Assembly: GCA_034670405.1 (NCBI GenBank)
Contig: JAXDDX010000011.1
Span: forward strand, 2,463,501 to 2,527,500
DNA length: 64,000 nucleotides
Reading direction: 5' to 3'
Source: Hoplostethus atlanticus
Taxonomy: Eukaryota; Chordata; Actinopteri; Trachichthyiformes; Trachichthyidae
Shown: positions 1 to 12,107 of the stretch, piece by piece
Position numbering within the stretch: position 1 is the first letter of the stretch
How the letters are laid out: every line of letters starts with the position of its first letter
Made by a program: the position numbers and the translations under genes
The notes under the pieces: generated by a model
Databases searched by the model: none
What the model was told of the DNA's origin: nothing
The model's input: only the letters and a program-made list of their open reading frames with translations

Positions 1-238
1 GAGAGAGAGAGAGAGATCCGTACGTACTGTACATACAAAATCCAGTCTATTTTTTTTGGTTTGTATCCATTCAGTCCTGGGTGACTCTTGTTATCTCAGC
101 ATGCTTACAGCACCACAGCTCTGCCAACGAGGTGAGCACCAGCATGGGTGTTACAATAATCTCATTATCTTGAACTGTTGTCTGCTGTTTGGCTCTGGGT
201 CTTTGTGTATTATACACCGCTGTATGTCCGTGCACATG

Positions 239-279
<41 letters not shown>

Positions 280-1451
280 TCAATCTGCTTAAAGGTTTCC
301 CTTTAAACATTCAGTATGTTCCCACTAAGATCAGATTGTGTTTGGATAGACCGGAAACACATGCAATCTAGTTGTAAGTGCACCCAAGACACATCGAAGA
401 TCCGATCACCCCCCCCGCCCCCGTCCACCTCCAGAGGTGATCAGAGATGCCAATCCAAACACAGCAACAACATAAACAGAAACTTTTGCATGCAGGTACA
501 ATCAGGAAGCACACACACACAAAATCAGACGGGTAGCAGGCAGCTCGGACAGTAACGTAATTGTCAAAAATGGATGTTGGTGTTTACAGGTAAGTATGAG
601 AGGAAATGACATGTGGAGCATTTTGCAAAGGAAAAAAGAGATCAGATTTAAATGTAAACATCAGAGATAAAGGTGTACATGCAGCTAAATGATCCAGCCG
701 CTATCTGGATACACCGGGGCTAAAGGGGGCCTAAGAAGCCTAGACATCGTGTGTCTATTTTATTGCTCTGTCTGCTTTTATCTATAGACACATCGCCTCT
801 GGGAGAGTGGATAATGCCACATGACTCACTGCATTAAAAATGTGGACCTTTTACAAAATGAAGTTGTCCTTTTCAGACCGTAATACGCAGGCAATGTCGA
901 TACGCGGCCCGCCTCTTTTCTAAGCTCACTTTGGAGAGACCAACCTGTGGCATTCTTTTTACAAATCACAAAATTGTCAAAAGTGCATTCCTCAAACTCC
1001 TTTTTGTTTGCGAAAGACGGCATTCCTCCATGAAAACATCTTTAGTTAGTGGGTACGTTTTCCTAACTGGTTACAAAGCTGCTTTAGAAGATGGAGGCTT
1101 CAGCAGAGGCATATTTCTCCAATTTCCTTTATGTGACTCATACTTGCTTGCTATGGTAAATAGAGTAATCCCAGGCAGCTATTGTTAAAAAATACCTTTG
1201 ATGAACGACTGGATTTTTTCCCCCCCCCATATAGCGGGATACAATTCAGATAGACGCTGCTTCCTGCAGATTCTTCTTCATTAAACCACCCAGTTTGAGA
1301 CGCCACTTCCTGGGAAGACAATCCTGTCATCTCCTACCCTGCTGAGACGAAGCAGGAAGTATTCCTGTTGTGTTTCCTACCAGTCAGCATTCTCTACCTG
1401 TACAGTCATCAGCTTTAAATCACTAATGAGCAATGAGACTCACACTCAGAG

Positions 1452-1482
<31 letters not shown>

Positions 1483-1620
1483 ATGTACCTAGCAGAGCAC
1501 ATGCTGAACACGTGAGACTTGTCAACTCACGTGAGCTACCTCGTACTCGAGAGCTCCCCCCATCTTTTTGACATCAACTCACACAGGAAAACGCTACATG
1601 CAGGGAGGGGGATACACTCC

Positions 1621-1667
<47 letters not shown>

Positions 1668-1843
1668 GTCCAAAGACACACACACAGTCCACCGCTATCT
1701 ACAGCTGGTGCTTCATGAATATGTGATCTGATTCCTCCTCCTGTATTAAAAGATATTCTCCAGATCAGAAGAGGAGGGAGGGGGGGGATTAACTGAAAGC
1801 CGTTACGAAGCGGGAAGAGAGAAAATAGAGGAGATGTGCCTAC
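1..1843 (-). other. stxbp5 intron 7 (partial)
   Basis: Non-coding. Holds (GA)n at 1-16, (GT)n at 246-275, a C-rich run at about 408-422, (GT)n at 1454-1482 and (CA)n at 1624-1666. The short reading frames here are repeat translations. No exon, tRNA or conserved element was recognised. Confidence 0.85.
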
Positions 1844-2905
1844 CTCGTCGTAAGTGTAGCGATAGTCAGCCTTCTTTGATTTCAGATCCCACAGGACCAC
1901 AATCCCAGACTCAAATCCAATTATAAGCTGGAGAGGAAGAGCGACAGGCAGTCAGAGACATCGGTAGGAGAGATGACAGAGGGTAGATAGGATAGGCCGA
2001 CACGATGGGGGGAAGAAGTCACACATTTGACATTCACACGCAGCATGAAAGGGAGTCAGGTGTAAACAGACTGCAGCAGCTCAGGAGGCAACCTTGCCAT
2101 CTTGGTTCACTGGATACGATCATTGAAAAGGCCTTTTTTTTTCATAACATCTGAAATGCCAGGTTGTTTGAATTCTTGAGGATCTTCATCCAAACCCCCT
2201 GGTGGCCAGTCTGATAAGCATTATATTTCAAAAATAGCAACTAAAGCCAATTAACTGGACTGGACTAAGTCGTTTGCCGATAAAGGCAGTCAGAAAGAAA
2301 TCCTGATTGCCAGAGAAGAAGAATTCTCGGGGGGAACAGGTGCTATGGAAAGCTGACAGCTAACAAAAATCGCACCAAGGTAAGCGTGTTGAAAAAATGG
2401 AAATGCTCTAAAATGGTGAAATGGGACTTCATTTCTTTTTTTCTTTTGTATTCTGTCATTCTGAAGGTTGCGGTTTCTGCGTCAAACAACTAAAAGCACC
2501 ACTGAGTCGCGACTTTCCTTCTGAAAGATCGATAGCCATTTCAACTCCGCTGTTCAAAAAGTAACTCCGACTGTACATCACAGGAAATTGCTCTGGATTA
2601 TAACATAAAAAAAAAAAAGAATAAGGAGGCCGAGCCTTTCTAAGAGCTGGTCCTTTGAGGGTTAAAGGAACGTGTCGTTAAAGGATAATAGAGCGCTGTG
2701 TCCAGTCTGGTAAAGAGGTGGACTAGATGGGGTGAGGGCAATGTGAGAAATAGATACATGAGAGAGAATCACTTTGTTAAATTCTATTGGCCTAGGTGTG
2801 TATGTGTATGTGTAGAAAATAGCTGTTCCTTTACCTTTCCCTCATCCATGGGGTTGTCACTTATGTGGACGACTGGTCCAGGGTGGGCCTTGGAGGACCT
2901 TGTGA

Positions 2906-2959
<54 letters not shown>

Positions 2960-4495
2960 TTTTATACCGTATGTATTATATCTGTTCAAGTGGAAACCCA
3001 AACAAGGTCATAGAAGTACACAAGCATCACATCACGCCGACATGCATGGCTTTAGAGAGTGCACGAGGGTTGAGGAAAAGCTCTGTGGGTGCCCCAGTGT
3101 CTTTTAAACATGTGGGAGAGGTCTGCTGGGGAGGACAGAGCTGCCAAGCACTCTAAGACTCTCAGGGCTCTAAAAGGCTGTTCAAAGACATAAGCTCACT
3201 GAAGGATGTGATGGATGGCTCTGTCAGCCAGGCAGTCCCCGACGGCTGTGTGTGTGTGTGTGTGTACATTTGCATGTCTGAGAGGAAGCCTTACCCTCTT
3301 CCCCCGTTTCTAATCTACCCTCCAGATTGCCTCGTGTCAAATCTCCGCTCCCCTTGCCAAGTGGCAACAGTACAGTATTTACCTAAGCTTGTGCCCTTTA
3401 CGCTGCCCTCAAGAGTTTGACGTGGGCTAAAGAACGCCAGTGAAGGTTACAGCCTAAGAGAGTGTGACTGCCGGAGCCTAACTCATAAACCCCCCCCCCC
3501 CCCCCCCCCCCCCCATCAGTCAGGAAAAGGGAAGGATGGGTTGACGAGAAGAGAAAGAGGAAGGAGTTGTGACGGACTGAAAAACAAGCCGACAAGGAGA
3601 AGAGTCTGACCTTGCGGTACGAGGTTATTTCATTCTGAGCATCTTAACAGTGGAAAGAGGAAAATGTGTAAAAGTCAACACGGCTAATGACGACTAATGA
3701 AAAGACAAAATATCGTTTTGGGATGGGAACGTGGGTTTGGATCGAGCTGGAGACGAGTGTTTATTCCTCTTTGTCCTTTGAGTTTTGGGGAGTGTTAGAA
3801 AAGGAAGAGAGAAGAGAAGCATCTACAGCAATGTGTGTGTGAGTGTGTGTGTGTGTGTGTGTGTTAGAAGGTAGCAGTTAGTGGGCAGGCAGGCAGTCAG
3901 TCAGTTGTCTCTATATTTAGCCTGTTAGTGCTGGAGCCTTATTACCTAAGCTCTGCTGCAGCTGGAGCTGTTGATTTATCTAATCCTCCTTCACTGCCTG
4001 TCTCTCAACTAACAGCCCTCCACACACACACACACACACACACGTGTACACACAAACAAACACACGTGCATGTAAGCACAATTAAGAAACACATAGACTC
4101 AACTTCCACACACTCAACTTCTAACCCACATAGAAAAGACACACCCATAACAAACAATTTACAACAGTGACACACACAGAGCTTCACACTCACGTCTTCA
4201 ACTTGTTTATGTGTTTGTTTTCTGTTGTTTCATGTTGTTTTTTCTATGTCCTTAGTTGCTCCGTGAAACACTAATCAAACAGGATTTAGCCAAACACAGT
4301 TTTGTCATACTGTAAATAAATTTGACGTGCACACATTCACAAACTCCACACACACACACACACACACACACGTTCAGGTTTGGAGAAGGAGATCACCATG
4401 GCAACAGAGGCAGGATGGGCAGACCGCAGACGGACTCCCAAAATCATCCATACTCTTTCTGCCACATACACACACACAAACACAACACCGCCCGC

Positions 4496-4529
<34 letters not shown>

Positions 4530-4699
4530 TATGCAGCATACATATGTGTTTGTATACAAATGTGTACATGTATATGTACATGTGTGTATGCATGTATTTG
4601 TGTGTGTGTGAGCACGCTACTCTGTCATGCCACCACCCACAGTACTGGGTATCAGATTTCTGTGTTGCAGCCACCCTTTCAGGGCTTTATCATATTGAA

Positions 4700-4741
<42 letters not shown>

Positions 4742-6228
4742 TACTGTCTACATACCAAACCAAATGCCCCGTGAAATATCGCACTCATTCTGTACATCGT
4801 CCACTCTTGAAAATCAGCGCCTCGTGGCAAATAAGAGGTACCTTCTCTCAACAGTTATTGTTATAAACTTGTGTCGCATCACGTCCCTCTGTATATACTG
4901 TACCCCCCCCCGACCCAACAATACACATCGGAAAAAAAATAACCAGTATGTGTCGCACACACACACACGCCATAAAGCAAATGTCTCAGGGCGTGTAGTC
5001 GACACAGGGAGTATCTACAAGCTATGGGAAAGGTAACACGTCATTGAACTCCAGCGCAGGACCCCGCTGGCTGGTTATCCTTCACCTTGGACAAGGTGAA
5101 ACACACACACACACACACACACACAGCCTGAACATCAACATGTGAACTCATAAAAGGCCTGATTTTTCATACAACATAGTATGAATCACAGCAGAAGCAT
5201 CAATACCTCCCCGTCGTCATCCAGCCCACACACCTCTAAGTCGGTTCAGTCACTAACTGCATACGCAAACACACACACAAATACACTCACAGGGACACAT
5301 ACACACACTAAAGCATCTAAGACGCAGTCACCATGACAATGTCACCCCAGCAACATGGCTGTAACACTCCAATACAGTATGTGGCCTCATGCCACCTCAG
5401 TATGTGTGTGTAGATGTGTGTGTATACACATGTGTGTGTGTGGTAATGCATATGAGACTCATATAACTTTGTCATTTTCCCACCCGTATGATTATTCCAG
5501 CATGAAAAAATCAGATTCCAGATGAAGCTGCTGGCCCAGCTGTGCTGAACCTCCAGACGTCAGTGACTGCGTGGGGGGTGTGTGGGATGACGGTCCCTCA
5601 GGGCAGGTTACTGTACACCTGGGTACCCTGGGTGTCCTGGAAAGATCACGCAGGGCCTTGGGGCTGGGCCTAGGGGAGGCTGGGACGCCCATAGCGTATT
5701 GTAGTCCTACTTTTGTGTCTCTGTTATGTTTCATGCAGGCACACACAGCAACACACACATGCATGCACACACACAGAAACAAACAAACACAGACACATAG
5801 TACACACGCACAAACATAAAACACATAGTACACACACAAGCCGAAACAGGAGCGTGGAAAAAATCCAAACGAGTATTCACAATAGCTTCAGGGTAGTGAG
5901 ACGGAGAGCAGGAGAGCAGGAGGAGATGAAAGAGGGAGGGAGGCCTCAGGCAAACATGTTCATGTGAACTACGTGTCACAATGAGCTGTTAACATTTCAC
6001 CACTCCTGCCCCACTTCTCCCTGGCTCGCTCTACCCAGTCGCCATCTAGCTAAATCAAACACACACGCACACACACACACACACACAATCACATGAGTAC
6101 ATACAGTGCACACATGCATATACATTATCCATCATGTGAACAACATTTGGATCCACGTGTGTAACGTCTGCTCATGACCTGGCTTATCGCCTATAGCACT
6201 GAATGAACTGTAGAGCTATGCAGTAGGT

Positions 6229-6259
<31 letters not shown>

Positions 6260-7010
6260 CTAATAGTCTTCCAGTACAGTAGCTCGGGAACAGTGGTGTG
6301 AGTCATACAAACACACAGAGTGCTGGGCCAGGCCAAACCCGGGGCTATTGGCACAGCTACTGCAGCTTGTCTGCAAATAGCAGGGCCCCGGGTGATGTAG
6401 ACCCTCGTACGCACCATAAGCTAGCCTCATCACAGCAATCACAGTAGAGTAGGATCAGACAGCCCTTAGATTTCGTTTCAACATGCAAGGAGCCACCGCA
6501 GGAGTGGAGTTCATCACGTCAGGACGTTTCAGGTAGGTTGTCTGGTAAGCTCGTCAATCTGAACCAAATGTTTTAAACTGACTTCTTCTGATTGTCTTAA
6601 CGTTCTGACGCTCATTGCATTGTTTATGTGGCAATCCTATAGGTAGGCTGTCTGTACTAAGACTGAGAAAGTAGTTGAAGTGAACCAGGCTCTGTAGTGT
6701 ATTGAGCACAACGTCTGGTTCCCCTCTACAAGATGGCGTTCTCCACTGCAGTATAATGTACAGTGTTCGCGTTGCGCACGTCCGAAAGCGCCGTGATATA
6801 TTGAGTCCTATTGTTACCTTTCACTGAGCCACCCACTCCACTGTCTCTCTCTGATGACAACATCAAAAGAGGACAAAAGGAGAGGTAGGGAAGCTGTCTG
6901 GGCAGCGTCCCTACTGTGCACACAGCTGCCAGAGCGACAGAGAGCGAAAGAGAGAGAGAGAGAGAGCGAGAGACCTCACGCCTCTGTGATCTGCATCAAA
7001 GAAAACCACA

Positions 7011-7058
<48 letters not shown>

Positions 7059-8784
7059 TACGAGAGCATCTGTAACCAATCCGGGAATTCGTCACCTTTT
7101 AGACAGAACTAGCATGAGGCCTGAACCAACAGATATGGAAACCTCATTTCCCCCCCCAAACTCATCCTGCAGATTTCCAACATGGAGAGGGATGGAAACA
7201 ACAACATATCAAAGGACGGTTGTGGCGTAACAAAGCTGCGAAGGGAGGCAGAGCACAATGGGGGGAGAGAGAGAGAGAGAGAGAGGGTTGCAAATGAGTG
7301 TAATGAGTTGAGTAACTTTGGGTGGGTGGAGGAAATGGAGACGAGAGGGAAAGAAGAGAGGAACGTGGAGACGGAGATAGAGGGAAAGAGTGTTTGTGAG
7401 TATGAGGGTGAGGGGGAAGGAGAAGCGCTATATTATTTCTATTGATCTTCTGATATAACTATAGTACAGTAATGACTGAACGTTTGTGAACCCCTTGCGC
7501 AATAACAGAACATGTGATTTGTTTTACCATGCAATCTTTATTTAATTTAGTTTTTAGAGAAAATAGTGCGCCTAGAAAAATGAAACTAGTTTAAAGGGAA
7601 TGGGTGCAGGTGCAAAAATAAATGGGCACCCTCTTGCATCAGTCAAGTAGAATCAGGTGGGTAAATAATTGGGTATGAAATCAACCAATTGTAGTGTAGC
7701 ACTTGAGAAACCTGGTCACTGTGGTGTTACCATGCAGGGTGAAAGAAAAAACACCACGCTGTGATCTAAGGAGGCCTCAGAGGAGCTCAGGAAGAGAGCA
7801 GCTGGGGAAGGTTAGGTTAGGTTTCGCTCAATCAACTGTTTCTGTATCAGCAGCGTCTGTACTTCTCTGTGTATTTGTTCACATACAAACAAAGCAAAGC
7901 CATTCAGAGAGAGGCACTCAGTACTCTTCCTGTTTTGCTTGCAGCCCCTTGCTTTGTGCCGTAGGTCAATCCTGTACAATTTGTGGGAAATTCGCACCCA
8001 GGGACACATAGAAAGCAGCACATATAATAAACCAATTTTCTCATTGGTTTGTCATTATTTTCCCACAGCCGTTACACTATATTATTACACCTAGGAGCTT
8101 TAAGAGAGATGTATCATCTTCCATAACCTTTCCATAACTTTTACTTGTTTTTGTGACCATAGGGAAACCTTAGGAGGTAAGGAGAGATTGAAATAATGTG
8201 TGGAGGGAGGTACACAAGAGTAGAATGGATGGTGATGTGGCACAACTGAGGAGAAGAGGAGTGGGATGGAAGTGGGCTTAAAGGGAGAAGAGGAAAAACA
8301 GAGGAAATGATTTTGTGTCCTTTAGTCAAGATGGACCCCAGTATCAACCTCTCCATCTCCACCTCATCATTACGACTCCCCACCTTACCTCTCCTAGCCT
8401 TTTTCTTTAATTGGAAACCTTTCCCATCTACCTCTCTGTTCTCCCGTCTCTGCATGACTCCTTCGTTCTAGACCTTCTTCGGCTCCCCCTCTGTTACCTG
8501 CATTTACTCCCTGTCACCACTCCACCCCCCTCCTCCATCACTTCTCCTTCTATGTGTGTCCTTTTCCCTAGGCAAAAAGCCCTGTCTCATCCATTCCGCT
8601 CCTGTCTCTCCTCTCTTCTTCGTCATCCTTACACTCCCTCCCCTCCCTCCCCTCCCCTCCCTCTCTCTCTCTCCACTCCCCAAAGCTTCTCTCGCCTCTC
8701 TCGCCCCTTTTCTTCCCTGCAGCCCTGTCGAGACGAGACGTCTGTGTGTACCGTACACTGATCTCGGCAGACACCTGTTCCACC

Positions 8785-8815
<31 letters not shown>

Positions 8816-11134
8816 GTTCTCTCTCTTCACACACACACACACACACATACACAGGAGGGGAAGTGGGGAAAGCGTGCAGCAAAACGCTCCGGTGAATAAT
8901 TTAAGTCTCTACAGCGGGGAACCAAAATGGAGCCCGTCAAAATGACAGATCCATTGAAACAGGAAACAGACAGCTCTCTTGTTACCTGGAGTTTGATACT
9001 GTGGCTAAAAATGACTGACTGAATCTTCTTATTGCATTATCTAACTAAAATAACCCTTTCAAAGGTAAAATTGTTTGTACTGTGTATATACTTTGTGTTC
9101 TGTGTTGCAGAGCTGGTAGCACAAGTTGAGAGTTGTGAGTTTGGATCAGGACCCCTTCCATGCAGCACACAACCTGTACAGCTGCATGCTAAACCATGCA
9201 GGACACAAGTAAAGCACTTGGAGGGCATTTGGAGTGGGAGTTGACATCAGAGGGTTGCAGGTGGGCGGCGGAGACACTCACAGTTCAATGGCTTTGTTCC
9301 ACATGATGACGTAGCCTGAGAGCGTAAAGGACTCCACGTTGACGATGTGGATGTTCCCTCGTTCTGTACCGATGTACAGCCACTTACTCTGGAAGGGCAG
9401 GTGGCAGAAGGTTATCCTGGAGAGAAGGGGAGAGACAGCAAACGAGCGGCGAGAGAGAGAGAGAGAGGAGGGAGAAATTGAGACACTCTTGACTTCCCAT
9501 TATGTCGTGACACAATTCATGCAAAACTTTGAGAGGATTATTTAACCACTCGAGAAACTTGAGCAGCAGTTGAGATGAGAGCGGCAAACCAAAGGGGATG
9601 TTTCAATCAGTCTCTCCAAAACTATACTGGAGGGAGGGCGGGAGGACTCCCATAATTCTCCTGTTTTCATCATCCCTCTGTCTTTTTGCTCCTCCTTTCA
9701 TCCATCCATCAGACTGAGGCTTAATGAGAGGTTATAAACCCTTTCCTCTTTAGCTGTGTCTATCCATTCATCTTCTCATCCTTTTTTCATCATTCTGTTC
9801 TTTCACCCATCCTCCGATCCATCTGAGGAATAATTACATGCAACCTTGGTAAAATGACTCGCTACTCTTTCAAGGTCGCCCAGCTCCTCTAGTGATCTTT
9901 TAAAATCAGCTGCCCCTCTGGACTTCATGAAATGGTGGGAGGCCTATTGGCACAAAGCAGAACTCTGGTTTCATCAACTGGGAGACCCTACTAAGGGCCC
10001 GCAACCACAAAAATGGGAGGGCAAAGGGCAATTTGGAAAGCAGAACTAAGGCTGTATGCACCTCTATGGAAGCAAATAAGTGGCATTTATTTTTTTAAAC
10101 ACCACTGAATTCATAACATTGAAATATTTTACTTTGAAATCCATGTACCTGAATTTATTGGTTATGAATTCACTTCCTCAAAATTCAAATATGACATTTC
10201 AAGGTTTTGCAATTTCAAAACTTCAGTTTCACATTGTTGTTTCCAATGTTCACAAATTCAGATACAAAAAGTTTCAGATATTCAAAACCTATATTCAGGT
10301 TGCTCAACTTCGAGTGGTCAAATTCAGATCCAAAAATTAAAGTTCAATAAATTCAGATAGACCATCCGGGCTACCAAGGACAGGCGATCGAGTCTGACTG
10401 CAATCGAACCGACTTCTGGCCTATCAGTTCACGCTCTGTCGTCTTCAGTGTTATGAATTCAGTGGTGTTTCAAATATAAACGTCACTCATTTGCTTTATT
10501 AATCTCATTATTTACAATAAAAAGGACGTGTTGTCATAGTTACGTAGCAAAGCTGAGAGATCAGCCCATATTTAGCGCTGAGATCTCTGACCACTATGAG
10601 TTAAACATTTCAACTTCTGGGTAAAAGAGCTGTGTTTATAGCAGGATTTAAAAACTGTCATAGCAACGAATGAGAGAGGACTAACAGGGATGTGGTAGAT
10701 ATATTTGTCATATTATTGTGTCAAGGAACTGCTGAACTGAGATAAAATACAATATTTTCCTTTTAGAATCGACTGATCTGGCAAGAATGCATTAAGAGAT
10801 TTCAACAATAAGACCAGGCTACATTGAGAACAGATCCCAGTCAGCCATGCATATTACATATAGGACTTTAAGAACAACACTACCTGGGGGTATTTGGATT
10901 GGGTGCACATACATACATACTTAATACACAAGGAGGTACAAAAACCTGTGCAAACATATTCTTACAGCAACGTTCAAGGTCTTTATCTCTTAAGTATATT
11001 ATCTAAAACCTGATCTAATGTCACACATGCCCTCTACATATGTCTCTCTCTCTCCCTTTCTTTCTCTCTCTCTCTATCCCTATATGAGTCAGCCTCACAC
11101 TCTTGCTGCTGCAGGGCAGCTCCTACTGTCAGAC

Positions 11135-11198
<64 letters not shown>

Positions 11199-11644
11199 CC
11201 TTTCTACCCAAAAGCTCTGCAGAACCACATGAATATATTCATATGGTTTGAGGAGAGGCGTCGGGCTACTTGACATGAATCACATCCACGGAGTCCAAAT
11301 GCACACACATGCGCACACACACACACGAGAACACGTGCACACTTGTAGGCATTAATATACGTAGGTACACTTGATCAGTCATTGACACATACGAAAACAT
11401 AAACAATAACTTTTTAAACTATGGAAACAATATTTAACAAGTTGACTAAGAGCCACGTGGCTTTTCATGACAACTAGTGGCGGCTAGTGGCAGCAGTAGG
11501 TGGAATCTGATGAACTGAATGTGCTTTGCTATTTCCATCTGCACCAACAGATGTGCATTGTCTCTGTATATGAGGGTGAGCGGTTGTGCATGTGTTGGGT
11601 TTTCAGGCTGACTGTCTTGTATATGCAAAGACACAATGTGTGCA

Positions 11645-11694
<50 letters not shown>

Positions 11695-12018
11695 CACATA
11701 TGAGCTAACTGATCAAGTGTTCTGAAAGGCAGTATGAGAGTGGAGACTGGAGAGGCGGGAGCATAATTACACAAATTTGGTTGTAGTTTGCAAGTGTGTG
11801 TATGTGCATGTGAGTGTATATGAGTGTGTGTGTACACATGCATATATGCACCCAATTGTTTGTGCAACTGTATTTGTGTGTGTCATTATGTTCACACTTT
11901 ATGTGCACGTGTCTCCTGGTGAAGTCTCCAGCTTCAAGTGGTCACGACACACAGAGGCAGCTGCCAGCGTGCAGGCTCAGGGCCAAACACTGCTATGACA
12001 GTCCACTCCCCCAGCAAC

Positions 12019-12107
<89 letters not shown>

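Larger units (their letters stand above)
2899..9281 (-). other. stxbp5 intron 5
   Basis: About 6.4 kb. Contains the (AG)n tract abutting the exon 6 acceptor, a run of 25 C at 3490-3514, and a dense series of (CA)n/(GT)n blocks between 3835 and 7056 (for example 4021-4043, 4349-4372, 4499-4527, 4703-4738, 5101-5125, 6061-6088, 6232-6259, 7013-7056). There is a possible decayed transposon at 7465-7830 and a strongly pyrimidine-rich + strand segment at about 8421-8835 ending in (CT)n(AC)n. No extra exon was recognised. Confidence 0.8.

Noticed and set aside
1-1843. Exon 8 of stxbp5
   Set aside because: I looked for the next conserved WD40 segment on the minus strand and did not find it.
2698-3156. 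152-codon + strand ORF containing Arg-Glu repeats
   Set aside because: Translation of the (AG)n repeat and antisense to stxbp5 exon 6.
4380-5036. Long + strand ORF of 218 codons
   Set aside because: Made mostly of His-Thr dipeptides from (CA)n arrays. No start context, codon bias or family resemblance.
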